A stretch of 59,666 bases of DNA from contig MWCO01000032.1 of the NCBI GenBank assembly GCA_002070115.1, positions 1 through 59,666 of the forward strand, in the 5' to 3' direction. A program made the position numbers and the translations under genes. The stretch is from Deltaproteobacteria bacterium ADurb.Bin207. GTDB lineage: Bacteria; Myxococcota_A; Polyangia; Polyangiales; Polyangiaceae. Below, piece by piece: positions 17,902 through 26,385 of the stretch (its first letter is position 1; each line of letters opens with the position of its first letter). The notes beneath the pieces are model-generated. The model was not told the origin of the DNA, made no database searches, and saw only the letters and a program-made list of their open reading frames with translations.

Positions 17902-18561
17902 ATGAAAAAGCAGGCATTGGTGCTCGGTCTCGGCCCGTTTGGGATGGCTTTGGTGCGCTCGTTGACAGCTCTTGGTGTGGATGTGTTGGCGGTGGATAAA
18001 AACCCCAAACTGACCCGATTGGCAGCCGATATTGCGGCGGAAGCAGCTTCCTTCGATGGTGCGGACGAAGAGGCGCTGGCACGCGCGGCCCCGGGGCGAC
18101 GAGACGTGTGTATTTGCGCAATCGGTGATGAATCAAGGGATTCTGCGATTATGTGTACGGCGTTGCTACGGCAGATGGGGGCTCGACGCGTGATTGCAAG
18201 AGCGGCAGATCCCGTCCTCGCTCGTATTCTCAAACTGGTCGGGGCCCATGAGGTGGTGAATCCGGAAAACGCTTTTGGGGAGCGCCTGGCTGTACATATC
18301 GCCCATGAAGGTGTCATGGGAGAGTATCCCCTCAGCGCTGGCATCATCATCACGGAATTGCTCGTTCCTGAGGCGTTTGTGGGAAAAACCTTGATCGAGC
18401 TGGAACTGCCACGCAAGCATGGCATCACCGTTGTGGCCCTCCAACGTGGCTCTGACACCGTTCCAACCCCCGACCCCCGATCTCCATTGCGCCGCAATGA
18501 CATGCTGGTGGTGGTGTCGAGAGTGGGGGCGGTATCCACGCTCCTCGATCAACTGGAGTAG
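17902..18561 (+). CDS. KtrA/TrkA-type RCK regulatory subunit
   Basis: This 219-residue cytoplasmic protein has an RCK-N Rossmann domain (VLGLGPFGMALVRSL, acidic strand end VLAVDKNP) for NAD(H) or ATP binding, followed by an RCK-C domain from about residue 135 (ITELLVPEAFVGKTLIEL ... DMLVVVSRVG). Such octameric rings gate the membrane subunit in response to nucleotides. Its length matches KtrA rather than the double-length TrkA. It starts 22 bases after the transporter gene and is followed 9 bases later by the HAMP-like receptor gene. Confidence 0.94.
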   Translation: MKKQALVLGLGPFGMALVRSLTALGVDVLAVDKNPKLTRLAADIAAEAASFDGADEEALARAAPGRRDVCICAIGDESRDSAIMCTALLRQMGARRVIARAADPVLARILKLVGAHEVVNPENAFGERLAVHIAHEGVMGEYPLSAGIIITELLVPEAFVGKTLIELELPRKHGITVVALQRGSDTVPTPDPRSPLRRNDMLVVVSRVGAVSTLLDQLE

Positions 18562-18570
18562 GGGCAAGTT

Positions 18571-19494
18571 ATGGAATTCAAACGAGATATGTACCTCGGG
18601 ATGGGCGCTCTCGTGTTGTCCCTCATCATCGTTTGTGTCGGTTCCGTTTGGCTATTCGCACGAATGAGCCCCGCGATCGGGCATGTACTTGATGAAAACG
18701 ATGAGTCCCTCGAAGCGGTCGAGCAAATTCTCGCAGTTTTCGCCCAAGCCGGTCCAGATTCGGTGAACCCTTCCGTCGTGGACCAATGCAACAAGCAACT
18801 CGAGCGTGTTCGAAACAACATCACGGAGTCCGGCGAACACGCCGAGATCGAAACGATCGACAGGGCGTGGACTCGAGCGATGGCTGGCGATGCTTCGTCG
18901 CGAAAACAGGTTGTGGAAGCCTTGATGAGATTGGCTTCGGTCAATCGGCACGCGATGCACGAGGCGAATCAACAGGCCCAACGGCTTGGCCCCAGAGGGG
19001 CTTGGGCCGTAACCCTGCTGTGTGTGTTCGGGGTGGCGAGCGGCCTTCTCGTCATCCGAAAAGTGCAGCAGCGGATTTTGGTTCCCATCGACGAGCTTAC
19101 TCAGGTTCTGAACGCGGTGCATGCAGGAGATGTGTACCGACGATGCACGATCGCGGGCGCTCCCCAGACATTGACCACGGTCATGCGATCAATCAATGCA
19201 GTTCTCGACCGCATCCATCCGTCGAACTCGGAGCATGAAAAAGTGGTTGAGGGGTATCGTTACCTGGCCGACGACTATCCCAGCGTGCTGATTGACGACG
19301 AACTTCGTGTGCTCGGGGTAAGCCAAGCGGTGGTTGCCGCCATGGACGAACAAGCTTGGAGGAGGATTATGCAGGGGCTTGGTTGTGCGATGAACGGGGA
19401 AGTGAAATCACCGATTCAATCGTGTGAAAGCGTGGCCGACAGGATCTTTCTTTGCCGCATCGAGGTCGACAGCCATTCCGAAACGGCGTCTTGA
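18571..19494 (+). CDS. Two-helix membrane receptor with HAMP-like region, no output domain
   Basis: The protein is 307 residues. It has an N-terminal helix (residues 9-31), a helical outside domain of about 110 residues, a second helix (about 148-162) and a HAMP-like linker (RKVQQRILVPIDELTQVLNAV). The cytoplasmic remainder, about 110 residues, includes a PAS-like start (DYPSVLIDDELRVLGVSQAVVAAMDE). No kinase, methyl-accepting or cyclase domain follows. Because it sits directly after the K+ transporter genes with a short gap and a GGGGC-type ribosome site, it may report osmotic or envelope state to the transporter. That role is inference from position. Confidence 0.7.
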   Translation: MEFKRDMYLGMGALVLSLIIVCVGSVWLFARMSPAIGHVLDENDESLEAVEQILAVFAQAGPDSVNPSVVDQCNKQLERVRNNITESGEHAEIETIDRAWTRAMAGDASSRKQVVEALMRLASVNRHAMHEANQQAQRLGPRGAWAVTLLCVFGVASGLLVIRKVQQRILVPIDELTQVLNAVHAGDVYRRCTIAGAPQTLTTVMRSINAVLDRIHPSNSEHEKVVEGYRYLADDYPSVLIDDELRVLGVSQAVVAAMDEQAWRRIMQGLGCAMNGEVKSPIQSCESVADRIFLCRIEVDSHSETAS

Positions 19495-19534
19495 ATGGTA
19501 GGCGCGCGGAGGAACGAGTTGGTGATTGGATACG

Positions 19535-20890
19535 TTATCCATCCCGCAACCCAAATCGCTTGATCTTATATAGCAGTGCTCGTCGTGACAGCCCAAGAGC
19601 CTCAGCGGTGCGTGTTCGATTGCCGCCAAGGGCCATCAACGTTTTTTGGATCAATTCGCGCTCGACTTCTTCCAAAGGAACTCCTGGACGCACGCCGGTT
19701 TCGGTGATCGGCTCGGCATCTTGCTGCGAACACAACGCGCGTAAAGAGGGAGGCAAGTGTTCGGGGCGAATCTCGCCATTACCCGCAAACAATAACGAGC
19801 GCTCTAACACATTCGCCAGTTCCCGCACGTTGCCCGGCCAATCATACCTCGTCAACGCGCTCGCCACTTGAGCGGATAATCGAGGATCGCCGTCGGGTTT
19901 GAGGCGTTTCAACAAGTGGTGCGCGGTGGGAAGCACATCTTCCCTTCGTTCGCGAAGCGGCTGCAATACGATTTCGACAACAGCCAATCGGTAATACAAA
20001 TCCTCTCGCATACGTCCCGAGGCGATTTCTTCGGTAGGAATTCGGTTGGTGGCGGCCACCACGCGAATATCGGTGCGAATTGGTGTCACACCACCGACTC
20101 GCTCGAAGCAGCGCTCTTGCAGCACACGCAAGAGCTTGGCCTGGAGGTGCGGCTGCATTTCCGCGACTTCATCCAAAAAGAGTGTGCCGCCGTCCGCGAG
20201 TTCGAACCGTCCACGACGTCTTGCTTCCGCGCCAGTGAATGAACCTCGTTCGTGTCCGAACAGTTCACTTTCGAGCACACCCTCGGCAACTGCCGCGCAA
20301 TTCATCGCGATAAAAGGGCCTGCTTGTCGATCGGACAACTCATGGATGGCCCGTGCGACGACTTCTTTCCCCGTGCCGCTTTCTCCTCGCACCAATACGG
20401 TTGCCGCAGAGCGTGCGGCGAGCCGAATCGTTTCGCGAGCCTGGCGCATCGAGGAACTGATGCCGACAAGCGATCGTGGTTCGTCTTGGTCGGCATCCGC
20501 CGCGGGAGAGCGTGCGGCCGGTCCGGGTCGGTCCAGCAAATCGAGCGCCACAGCGCGAAGCTCTTCGATATCGATCGGTTTTTCCAAAAAATCTCGAGCC
20601 CCCAATTTCATGGCCTCGACCGCCGCTCGAATATCGCCGTGCGCTGTCACCACAACCACGGGTAACGTGGGCAACAATTCATGAATTCTTTTTAGCGCCC
20701 CGAGACCATCCAATCGCGGCATGCGCAAGTCCAGCACCAGTAAATGTGGTGTAAATACAGCTACTTCCCGAACGGCTTCCTCCCCATCGACCGCGTACCG
20801 GCATTGCATTCCAATGCTTTCGAGCGCGGCTCCGAGCATTCGTCGGTGAGCCGGTTCGTCATCCGCAATGAGCGCTATCCTATCCTTCAC
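19535..20890 (-). CDS. NtrC-family sigma-54 response regulator (ZraR-like)
   Basis: The preferred GTG start at 20890 gives 451 residues, the usual NtrC length, with GAGGAG upstream; it overlaps the kinase gene by 11 bases. A receiver domain (DDE at 10-12, phosphorylated D54 in LVLDLRMP, Lys in EKPID) is followed by an AAA+ domain with Walker A GESGTGKE, the sigma-54 contact loop ERGSFTGA (GSFTGA replaces the usual GAFTGA), Walker B GGTLFLDEV and the R-finger region. A Fis-type helix-turn-helix ends the protein (RTAEALGLSRRALLYKI). It should activate sigma-54 promoters when phosphorylated by the adjacent kinase, most simply the promoter of its own operon at 23004-23021. Confidence 0.95.
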   Translation of the reverse strand: MKDRIALIADDEPAHRRMLGAALESIGMQCRYAVDGEEAVREVAVFTPHLLVLDLRMPRLDGLGALKRIHELLPTLPVVVVTAHGDIRAAVEAMKLGARDFLEKPIDIEELRAVALDLLDRPGPAARSPAADADQDEPRSLVGISSSMRQARETIRLAARSAATVLVRGESGTGKEVVARAIHELSDRQAGPFIAMNCAAVAEGVLESELFGHERGSFTGAEARRRGRFELADGGTLFLDEVAEMQPHLQAKLLRVLQERCFERVGGVTPIRTDIRVVAATNRIPTEEIASGRMREDLYYRLAVVEIVLQPLRERREDVLPTAHHLLKRLKPDGDPRLSAQVASALTRYDWPGNVRELANVLERSLLFAGNGEIRPEHLPPSLRALCSQQDAEPITETGVRPGVPLEEVERELIQKTLMALGGNRTRTAEALGLSRRALLYKIKRFGLRDG

Positions 20891-22307
20891 GGGTCGCACT
20901 CCTCGGCCATCGGGCTCGCACAGCCGTTCCTCCATGGGATGAGGAATCGATTTCAAGAGTTCCACGATGGTCTTCCACGGCTCGTTGTGCCAACGCCAAT
21001 CCCAACCCGAGCCCATCGGGTTTGGTGGAGTGGAACGGACGAAGAACGCCTTCCCGTTCCGACACCGGGATTCCTGGACCCTCGTCTTGCACTTCGAACA
21101 AGAAAGTCTGCGTGTCTTGATCGAGCATGAAACGAACGTACACCGTTCCGCCCTCGGGCGAAGCCTCGATGGCATTGGTCATGAGGTTCACGATCAAGTC
21201 CCTCAATCGGTCCGCATCGATCATGCCCTTGGGACCCGGGGATGGTGGCAAATCGAGGTGCATCGAAAGCTTACGAGAAGCGATGTCTGGCGCAAGCAGG
21301 GCCGCGATACGTTGTACGATCTCCGTGGGATACGCCGATTGCAACTGAATGGGTGCCGGACGGGCGAATTGTCGAAGTCCATCGACGCGACGCGTGATGC
21401 TGTCGAGTTCGCTCACCATCAAACTTACGTATTCCGCTTCGGCGGAACCGGCTTCCATTTTTTCTCCGATGAGTTGTGCAAATCCTCGAAGCGCTCCAAT
21501 GGGGTTTTTGATTTCATGGGCGAGCCCCCCAGCGACCAGACTCAATCGTTCGAGGTACCGGGCTCGCTCGTCGGCGATCGCCAACGCTTGTGTGACCTGC
21601 GCATGTCGGCGCATTTGTCGTTGGTGTCGACCGAGCGCCAATGCCAAGGCAAGCAACACGAGTCCGCCAGCGGTTGCTTGATAAATCACGGAACGACGGA
21701 TTCGTAAATACGGTGTGGCGTCGATGGCGAGAGTCACGCGATAGGTGCCATCGAGACCCGTCGAAGGTCCCCCCGAACAACCCACGTGCCCAGAGGATGA
21801 ATCCGCGGCACAGCAGGAAGGCAACTCGTTGGAAGGGTCATCGGACGGCGCGTCATGCTCATGGGGGCATGCTGAGGCTGCGGTCTTATCCTCGTTGGGA
21901 AGTTCCAGGCATCCAAGCGTTTCGATGGATACCGGGCCCGTGACAACCAGCGTTTTTCCTAGTGTGAATTGACCTTGACGTTCCGCCACTTGAGGAACCG
22001 TTCCGTGAAGGAAACGGACGGCACCATCGTCCCGCTCTAGCAAAACCCCTTCAATATCTTTGCTGTTTGCGATTTCCTGCAGCACGGCGTCCAATCGCTC
22101 TCTTCGCGCGGCACCATAACGAGCGACGTTGCGAAGTTCCGTGGCCACCATGCGGTGCAACGTGTTGCTTCGGTCGGTCATCATGCGCTGCACGTGGTCA
22201 AGACCTGACCACGTTTGCCAGCTTACGAGAAAAGCGATGGTGAGCAGGAGCAGGGCGACGGCGCCGGAAATCCAGCCCGTGGTTTTGGGGGGCTGGGAAG
22301 AATGCAT
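20880..22307 (-). CDS. Membrane histidine kinase with Cys/His-rich periplasmic sensor
   Basis: The kinase is 475 residues. Helices lie at about 11-30 and 208-226, framing a 175-residue periplasmic domain. Within it, a cluster of potential metal ligands is packed into about 45 residues: C133, C147, H149, H151, C165, C166, H174 and C177. The cytoplasmic part has the DHp box LAHEIKNP (H264), N box LMTNAIEA and G boxes DEGPGIP and GLGLGLALA. The layout resembles ZraS, which detects zinc and envelope stress. The gene begins 30 bases after the Cys-rich lipoprotein gene and overlaps the response-regulator gene, so all three form one operon. Metal sensing is an inference from the ligands and neighbour. 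Confidence 0.93.
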   Translation of the reverse strand: MHSSQPPKTTGWISGAVALLLLTIAFLVSWQTWSGLDHVQRMMTDRSNTLHRMVATELRNVARYGAARRERLDAVLQEIANSKDIEGVLLERDDGAVRFLHGTVPQVAERQGQFTLGKTLVVTGPVSIETLGCLELPNEDKTAASACPHEHDAPSDDPSNELPSCCAADSSSGHVGCSGGPSTGLDGTYRVTLAIDATPYLRIRRSVIYQATAGGLVLLALALALGRHQRQMRRHAQVTQALAIADERARYLERLSLVAGGLAHEIKNPIGALRGFAQLIGEKMEAGSAEAEYVSLMVSELDSITRRVDGLRQFARPAPIQLQSAYPTEIVQRIAALLAPDIASRKLSMHLDLPPSPGPKGMIDADRLRDLIVNLMTNAIEASPEGGTVYVRFMLDQDTQTFLFEVQDEGPGIPVSEREGVLRPFHSTKPDGLGLGLALAQRAVEDHRGTLEIDSSSHGGTAVRARWPRSATREG

Positions 22308-22337
22308 TACGTGATCCTGGTGTTGGAGCGAGGGCGA

Positions 22338-22964
22338 TCAGATGTGAGAGGCGGGTTTTTCGGCTTTCTTGCTGCAGCCACATTCCCCGGCCTTGATAGG
22401 CATCGCGGCTTCGGAGTGATGATGTCCTTTGGCTTTGGGGCAACTGCCGTGTCCCATCTTGGCGCAGCCATGTCCACCAGCTTTGCAATCGCATCCGCCA
22501 GCCTTGGCACAATTGCAAGAGCCACCATCCTTGGAGCAATCACAGCTTCCACCGTTGGCGCATCCGCATCCACCAGCCTTGGCGCATTGGCAGGAGCCAC
22601 CATCCTTGGAACATTCACAGTTTCCGCCATTTGCGCAATCGCAGCCGCCAGCCTTCGCGCAATTGCAGGAGCCGCCGTCCTTGGAACATTCACAGTTTCC
22701 GCCGTTTGCGCAATCGCAGCCGCCAGCCTTCCCGCAATCACAGGCGCCGCTGGCGCAACCACATTCTCCCGTGGCTGCCTTATCGCATCGTCCATCGCCA
22801 TCATTGTCCACGAATCCGGGGCATTGTTTGTTTTTTACCTCCGCCGCAACGGGAGCAACTGTTTCACCTGTGGTTGGGGTTTCGTGTTCCGCGCAGCCGA
22901 TGACAAGCGCCGCGAGCGCAGACAACAACGAAATGACAATGGCGTAATACATCTTGTGATTCAT
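22338..22964 (-). CDS. Metallothionein-like Cys-rich repeat lipoprotein
   Basis: This 208-residue protein has a lipoprotein signal (SALAALVIGC, C24). The mature part has about 30 further cysteines, mostly as CxC pairs, arranged in three 25-residue units (residues 79-153; pattern KAGGCDCANGGNCEC) plus a fourth partial unit. A DNDGDG loop lies at 53-58 and a HHH cluster at 181-183. The composition is nearly all Gly, Cys, Asp, Asn, Ser, Lys and Ala. CxC repeats of this sort bind soft metals such as Zn, Cd, Cu or Hg, and lipidation would place it at the membrane facing the periplasm or cell surface. AAGGAG precedes the ATG. First gene of an operon with the sensor kinase and sigma-54 regulator, in the place held by zraP in ZraPSR systems. 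No sequence family is recognised. Confidence 0.85.
   Translation of the reverse strand: MNHKMYYAIVISLLSALAALVIGCAEHETPTTGETVAPVAAEVKNKQCPGFVDNDGDGRCDKAATGECGCASGACDCGKAGGCDCANGGNCECSKDGGSCNCAKAGGCDCANGGNCECSKDGGSCQCAKAGGCGCANGGSCDCSKDGGSCNCAKAGGCDCKAGGHGCAKMGHGSCPKAKGHHHSEAAMPIKAGECGCSKKAEKPASHI
22506..22730 (-). repeat. Three in-frame 75-bp repeats in the Cys-rich lipoprotein gene
   Basis: Residues 79-103, 104-128 and 129-153 are near-identical 25-residue units, with a partial fourth unit after them. At DNA level the copies are close enough that unequal recombination could change the repeat number and so the number of cysteines. Confidence 0.85.
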
Positions 22965-23003
22965 CAGGGTGTCTCCTTGTGTGTTGATTGGATGACGTCC
23001 CGT

Positions 23004-23021
23004 ATGCCGGATTCATGCCAA
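23004..23021 (-). promoter_or_regulatory. Candidate sigma-54 promoter for the Cys-rich lipoprotein operon
   Basis: Read on the minus strand, TTGGCAT at the -24 position and CGGCAT at the -12 position keep the required GG-N10-GC spacing; the -12 half is weaker than TTGCA. The predicted start is about 30 bases before the lipoprotein ATG. The downstream-encoded regulator has the sigma-54 contact loop, which makes the match meaningful. Confidence 0.5.
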
Positions 23022-23047
23022 GCTCGGATCTGGGGACGATCCGAGGA

Positions 23048-23150
23048 TTGCGCAAGGGGATGAAGTGCAGTGCGCAGGTCTTGCGCAGTGAGCGCGGAAG
23101 ACGTTCATACAACTGCGCCGAACATGCGCAGCGCAAGTAGCGCATGCAGA
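23048..23150. promoter_or_regulatory. Cluster of TGCGCA-type motifs, possible activator binding sites
   Basis: A perfect palindrome TTGCGCAA at 23048-23055 is followed by TGCGCA at 23071 and 23082, and again at 23125, with related GCGCA(A/T) halves to 23145. The cluster lies 30-130 bases upstream of the predicted sigma-54 promoter, the usual location of NtrC-type activator sites. Confidence 0.4.
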
Positions 23151-23176
23151 CAGGATGGTAGGGAGATGGGAGGGAA

Positions 23177-25015
23177 TCAGTGTTGTTTGCCGGTGAACGT
23201 ACCGCTTACATTGCCGACGCTACCAGCGTCCTCGCCCCACTGACCGAGCCATTTGCCATTGCTCAATGTTTGGGCGATGTTGTTGATATCGATATCCGTG
23301 GCATCGCAGGTGCCTTGTAGTTTGAGGGTACCCTCGGATTTGATGAAGCCCGAGATCTGGCTGTCCAACGTATCTCCCGCGAGGGTGATGCCCATCGTGC
23401 AGTATTGTGCCCAGTCCTGCGCCGAAGCGAATCCGGTTTTGTCGAAGATCCACTGTCCGACGGCCGTGCAGTTGACCCAGTGTTGGATCATGTCTGCCGT
23501 GCTGGTGTAGCCGAACAGAGGCAGCAGTCCGTGGAGGTAGATGTACTGGATGAGCTTGCCATAGGACAGTTTGAACTCATGCTCGGGGATCGTAACTTTG
23601 ATGCCATCGACAGAGAGATTGGCGTTGGTCTGCAGCGACTTGAGTCCCACGTCCGCCAAATTGAATTTGTAAATGTGCTCCTTGCCTTTCAGGTCGTGCA
23701 AGAGCACTTCCATTTCCACCAGTCGGTGGGTCATGGGTTGCGCGGTATCGGATCCTTGTTGGACGTTGAGTTGCGAATAAATTTTGGCTTTGTTGATGGC
23801 GCGCGCGAGGTCGCCTGCCATGTTGGCAAAAGCCAATACCCCTTCGGGGATGTATTGTTTCATCAAGTCGTTGATTTGGTTTTGGACAAATGGAGCGGCC
23901 GTTTCCCAAGCACCGCATCCACCGAAGAAGCGAGGCTTCCCGCCGTCCCAACTCGTCATATTCTGTTGGCAAACCGCTCCAATATCGCCCCAGCCATGAT
24001 TGATTTGGCTGCAATTATCGAAGTCCTCCCCCGGTTTGCACTCCCAATGACAGGTCTGGCGCATCAAGAAGTCGGTAATGAACGCTCCTGGGTCCTCACC
24101 GTACCATTCGTTCGCCATATCGCACCCGCCGTTGGGCGCGTGGTCATCCGTCAGTTCGTCGAGAATGGTCACGGCCAACTCCACGGACTCAGGGAGGGTG
24201 CCTCCAAAATCGAGAAGATTCGTGAGGTCGTACGTGCCTAGCACCGGTCCCGGCCACTCGAGATCCGCAAGAGGAACCTTGATCTTCGTTTCATCGGATT
24301 GCACCACTTCGATGTTGTCCACACAACCGAAAGCCCGAATGTTTGGTCCCACCTTGGCCGTGACCGTGACCGCGTAATCCTTGGCCACATTCAACGCCAC
24401 GAACGCTGTCGTATCGTTGACCGTCGCAAGCGCCGGCGACGTCGTCATGATCGGGGTGGGTAAGTCATCCGCCTTTAGCTTGTCACAAGTAACGCCTTGA
24501 TAAAGCGAGGGCACGAGGTTCTCGAGCTTCAACTCGCCAAGGTACGCCATCGACACACCTATGCTTCCGATAGGCTTATCCGATACCGCTACCTGGAAAG
24601 AAATCGGTGCGCCTCCGTTGGTGGGCGGTGTGACGCTGACTTGGAACGTGGCGTTCTGCTTGCCTGCGGTCAGCGTTACCGTTGCTTCCCCATTGGCGTT
24701 CGTTCGCGGCTGCATGGCGCTGAGCTTCGAGCCACCGGATTCTCCAACGATCGCGTAGTCGAGGGGCGCGCCCGCAATGCCCGCGTCGTTCTTGTTGCCG
24801 TCCACGTAACGAACCGTAAGATCGACGCTCTTTTCAAATGATAATGTCTGGCTTTGGTTGGTCACGAAAACCAATTTGGGGGCCGCGTTCGGATCGGGCT
24901 TGAACGGCGGTGTGGGCGTCTCTTCGGAATTGCCATCGTCGCTGCCGCAACCAGGCGCGGCGATACCAACGACAAGAGATGCGCTTAGAATGCTAGAAAG
25001 AATGCGCCACTTCAT
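23177..25015 (-). CDS. Lipoprotein with N-terminal Ig-like domain
   Basis: The start at ATG 25015 follows AGGAGG at good spacing and gives 612 residues. The signal ends at a lipobox (GIAAPGC, C23), followed by an acidic/Pro spacer. Residues 45-145 look like a bacterial Ig-like domain of the Big_1 type (VFVTNQSQTLSFEKSVDLTV, then NANGEATVTLTAG). The long remainder has several cysteines and no recognised fold. It probably sits on the outer membrane. Divergent from the von Willebrand lipoprotein gene 244 bases away, and no gene is seen between them. Confidence 0.78.
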   Translation of the reverse strand: MKWRILSSILSASLVVGIAAPGCGSDDGNSEETPTPPFKPDPNAAPKLVFVTNQSQTLSFEKSVDLTVRYVDGNKNDAGIAGAPLDYAIVGESGGSKLSAMQPRTNANGEATVTLTAGKQNATFQVSVTPPTNGGAPISFQVAVSDKPIGSIGVSMAYLGELKLENLVPSLYQGVTCDKLKADDLPTPIMTTSPALATVNDTTAFVALNVAKDYAVTVTAKVGPNIRAFGCVDNIEVVQSDETKIKVPLADLEWPGPVLGTYDLTNLLDFGGTLPESVELAVTILDELTDDHAPNGGCDMANEWYGEDPGAFITDFLMRQTCHWECKPGEDFDNCSQINHGWGDIGAVCQQNMTSWDGGKPRFFGGCGAWETAAPFVQNQINDLMKQYIPEGVLAFANMAGDLARAINKAKIYSQLNVQQGSDTAQPMTHRLVEMEVLLHDLKGKEHIYKFNLADVGLKSLQTNANLSVDGIKVTIPEHEFKLSYGKLIQYIYLHGLLPLFGYTSTADMIQHWVNCTAVGQWIFDKTGFASAQDWAQYCTMGITLAGDTLDSQISGFIKSEGTLKLQGTCDATDIDINNIAQTLSNGKWLGQWGEDAGSVGNVSGTFTGKQH

Positions 25016-25259
25016 AAAGTCCTCCTGAGGCTCGAGCCGCCTCATCCTCAATCTGACTACCATAGCGCATTCTTTGCGGCTGAACACCCAATCCGAACGA
25101 TACCCGCTCCCTGCTCGGATGGTTTTGGGTTTCAATCTCCAAAGACTCCCTATTTCGCGATGTTTGCCCTCGATGACGAAGTCGACAGGTGGTCAAAACG
25201 GAATCAAAACCTGACGTCCGCGGCTGGTCGGCAACCGATGCTTCTGCTACGAACGTGAG

Positions 25260-26381
25260 ATGATCGTGTTAGACCCGTGCTCGGATCGCTTTGGCCTCCA
25301 TCGCACTTTGCTTTTTCCTGTCCTCGTTGGTTTTGCCCTCTGGGCTTGTTCGGCTTCCGGTGATGACGCGGGCTACAGCGGTTCAGGAAATGAGGGAGCT
25401 TCGGGTTCTGCCGGCAGCGTGTTCGACAGCGGGCTCACGGGAGATGGCGAAATCGATCCGGATTCCTCCTGTGCGATGACAACGTTGCAAGCAGAGCGAA
25501 TTCCGCTTGATATGTACTTCATGGTCGATACGTCCGGCTCGATGGATGGGCCGAAACTCGCGTTGCTCAAGTCCGGTTTGACGGCGTTTCTCCAGGCACC
25601 TGATTCCGCGGGTCTCGGTGTTTCCGGTCAGCGTTTCCCCATCGGTGGATTGAACGAAACCTGTGACTCCGCAGTCTACGGTTCCCCCGCTGTTCCTTGG
25701 GCCATTCTTCCAGATTCCCAATGGAGCACGTGGGTTTCCAACCTCAAAGCGGAAGGATATACCCCGAGCGTTCCGGCTTTGCGCGGCGCGGTAGATGCTT
25801 GCAAAAACCGGATGACTGCCGAACCCGCACGTAAATGCGCCGTCGTTTTCGTGTCCGACGGGGAACCTGAAGGCAATTGTCCTCCTGTGTCCATTTCCGC
25901 GAAACAGGATCTCAAAGACATTGCCGCGGAAGCCTACGCGGCTGGGATTCCTGTCTTTGCCGTCAGTTTCTATGGCATATCTTCCGTGGGACAAGCCATC
26001 CTGATCGCCATCGCTCAGTCTGGCGGAACCGAGGTTCCCTTCGCCATCAAAGAAGGGGCCGTTCAACAGGACTTCATGGAAGCCCTTGCCGAAGCACGAG
26101 GCACTGCTCTCGGTTGCGAATACCAGATGCCAACCACCGACGCTGGAGTCGTCAACCCTTTCCTCGTCAAAGTAGCCTACACCCCCGGTGCGAGTGGCGA
26201 GTCCCAAACCATCCCTAGAAAAGATTCGCTTTCTGATTGCGGTTCCCAACAGGGGTGGGCATATGACGACAACGACCATCCAACCAAATTGGTGATGTGC
26301 TCTGCCACCTGCGACACCATGCGAGCAGATGCAAAAGGAAAAGTGGAGATATTGCTTGGCTGCAGTAGCTCCCAACGATGA
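25260..26381 (+). CDS. Von Willebrand factor A-domain lipoprotein
   Basis: The protein is 373 residues with a lipobox (GFALWAC, C30) and a Gly/Ser/Asp-rich spacer. The vWA domain follows from about residue 85, with the metal-dependent adhesion motif DTSGSMD and a later Asp in FVSDGEPEG. Several cysteines in the domain likely form disulphides outside the cytoplasm. Such proteins bind protein partners through a divalent metal. Its stop is four bases before the rdgB ATG, so the two may share a transcript although their roles appear unrelated. Confidence 0.85.
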   Translation: MIVLDPCSDRFGLHRTLLFPVLVGFALWACSASGDDAGYSGSGNEGASGSAGSVFDSGLTGDGEIDPDSSCAMTTLQAERIPLDMYFMVDTSGSMDGPKLALLKSGLTAFLQAPDSAGLGVSGQRFPIGGLNETCDSAVYGSPAVPWAILPDSQWSTWVSNLKAEGYTPSVPALRGAVDACKNRMTAEPARKCAVVFVSDGEPEGNCPPVSISAKQDLKDIAAEAYAAGIPVFAVSFYGISSVGQAILIAIAQSGGTEVPFAIKEGAVQQDFMEALAEARGTALGCEYQMPTTDAGVVNPFLVKVAYTPGASGESQTIPRKDSLSDCGSQQGWAYDDNDHPTKLVMCSATCDTMRADAKGKVEILLGCSSSQR

Positions 26382-26385
26382 TGCG

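Noticed and set aside
17220..18539. A long minus-strand open frame opposite the potassium uptake genes
   Set aside because: Composition is Arg/Ser/Pro-rich shadow sequence, and the plus strand has clear transporter and RCK genes.
22215..23063. A plus-strand open frame of 282 codons opposite the Cys-rich lipoprotein and kinase start
   Set aside because: It is low-complexity Ala/Ile/Ser sequence arising from the complement of the Cys-rich repeats; no ribosome site or domain.
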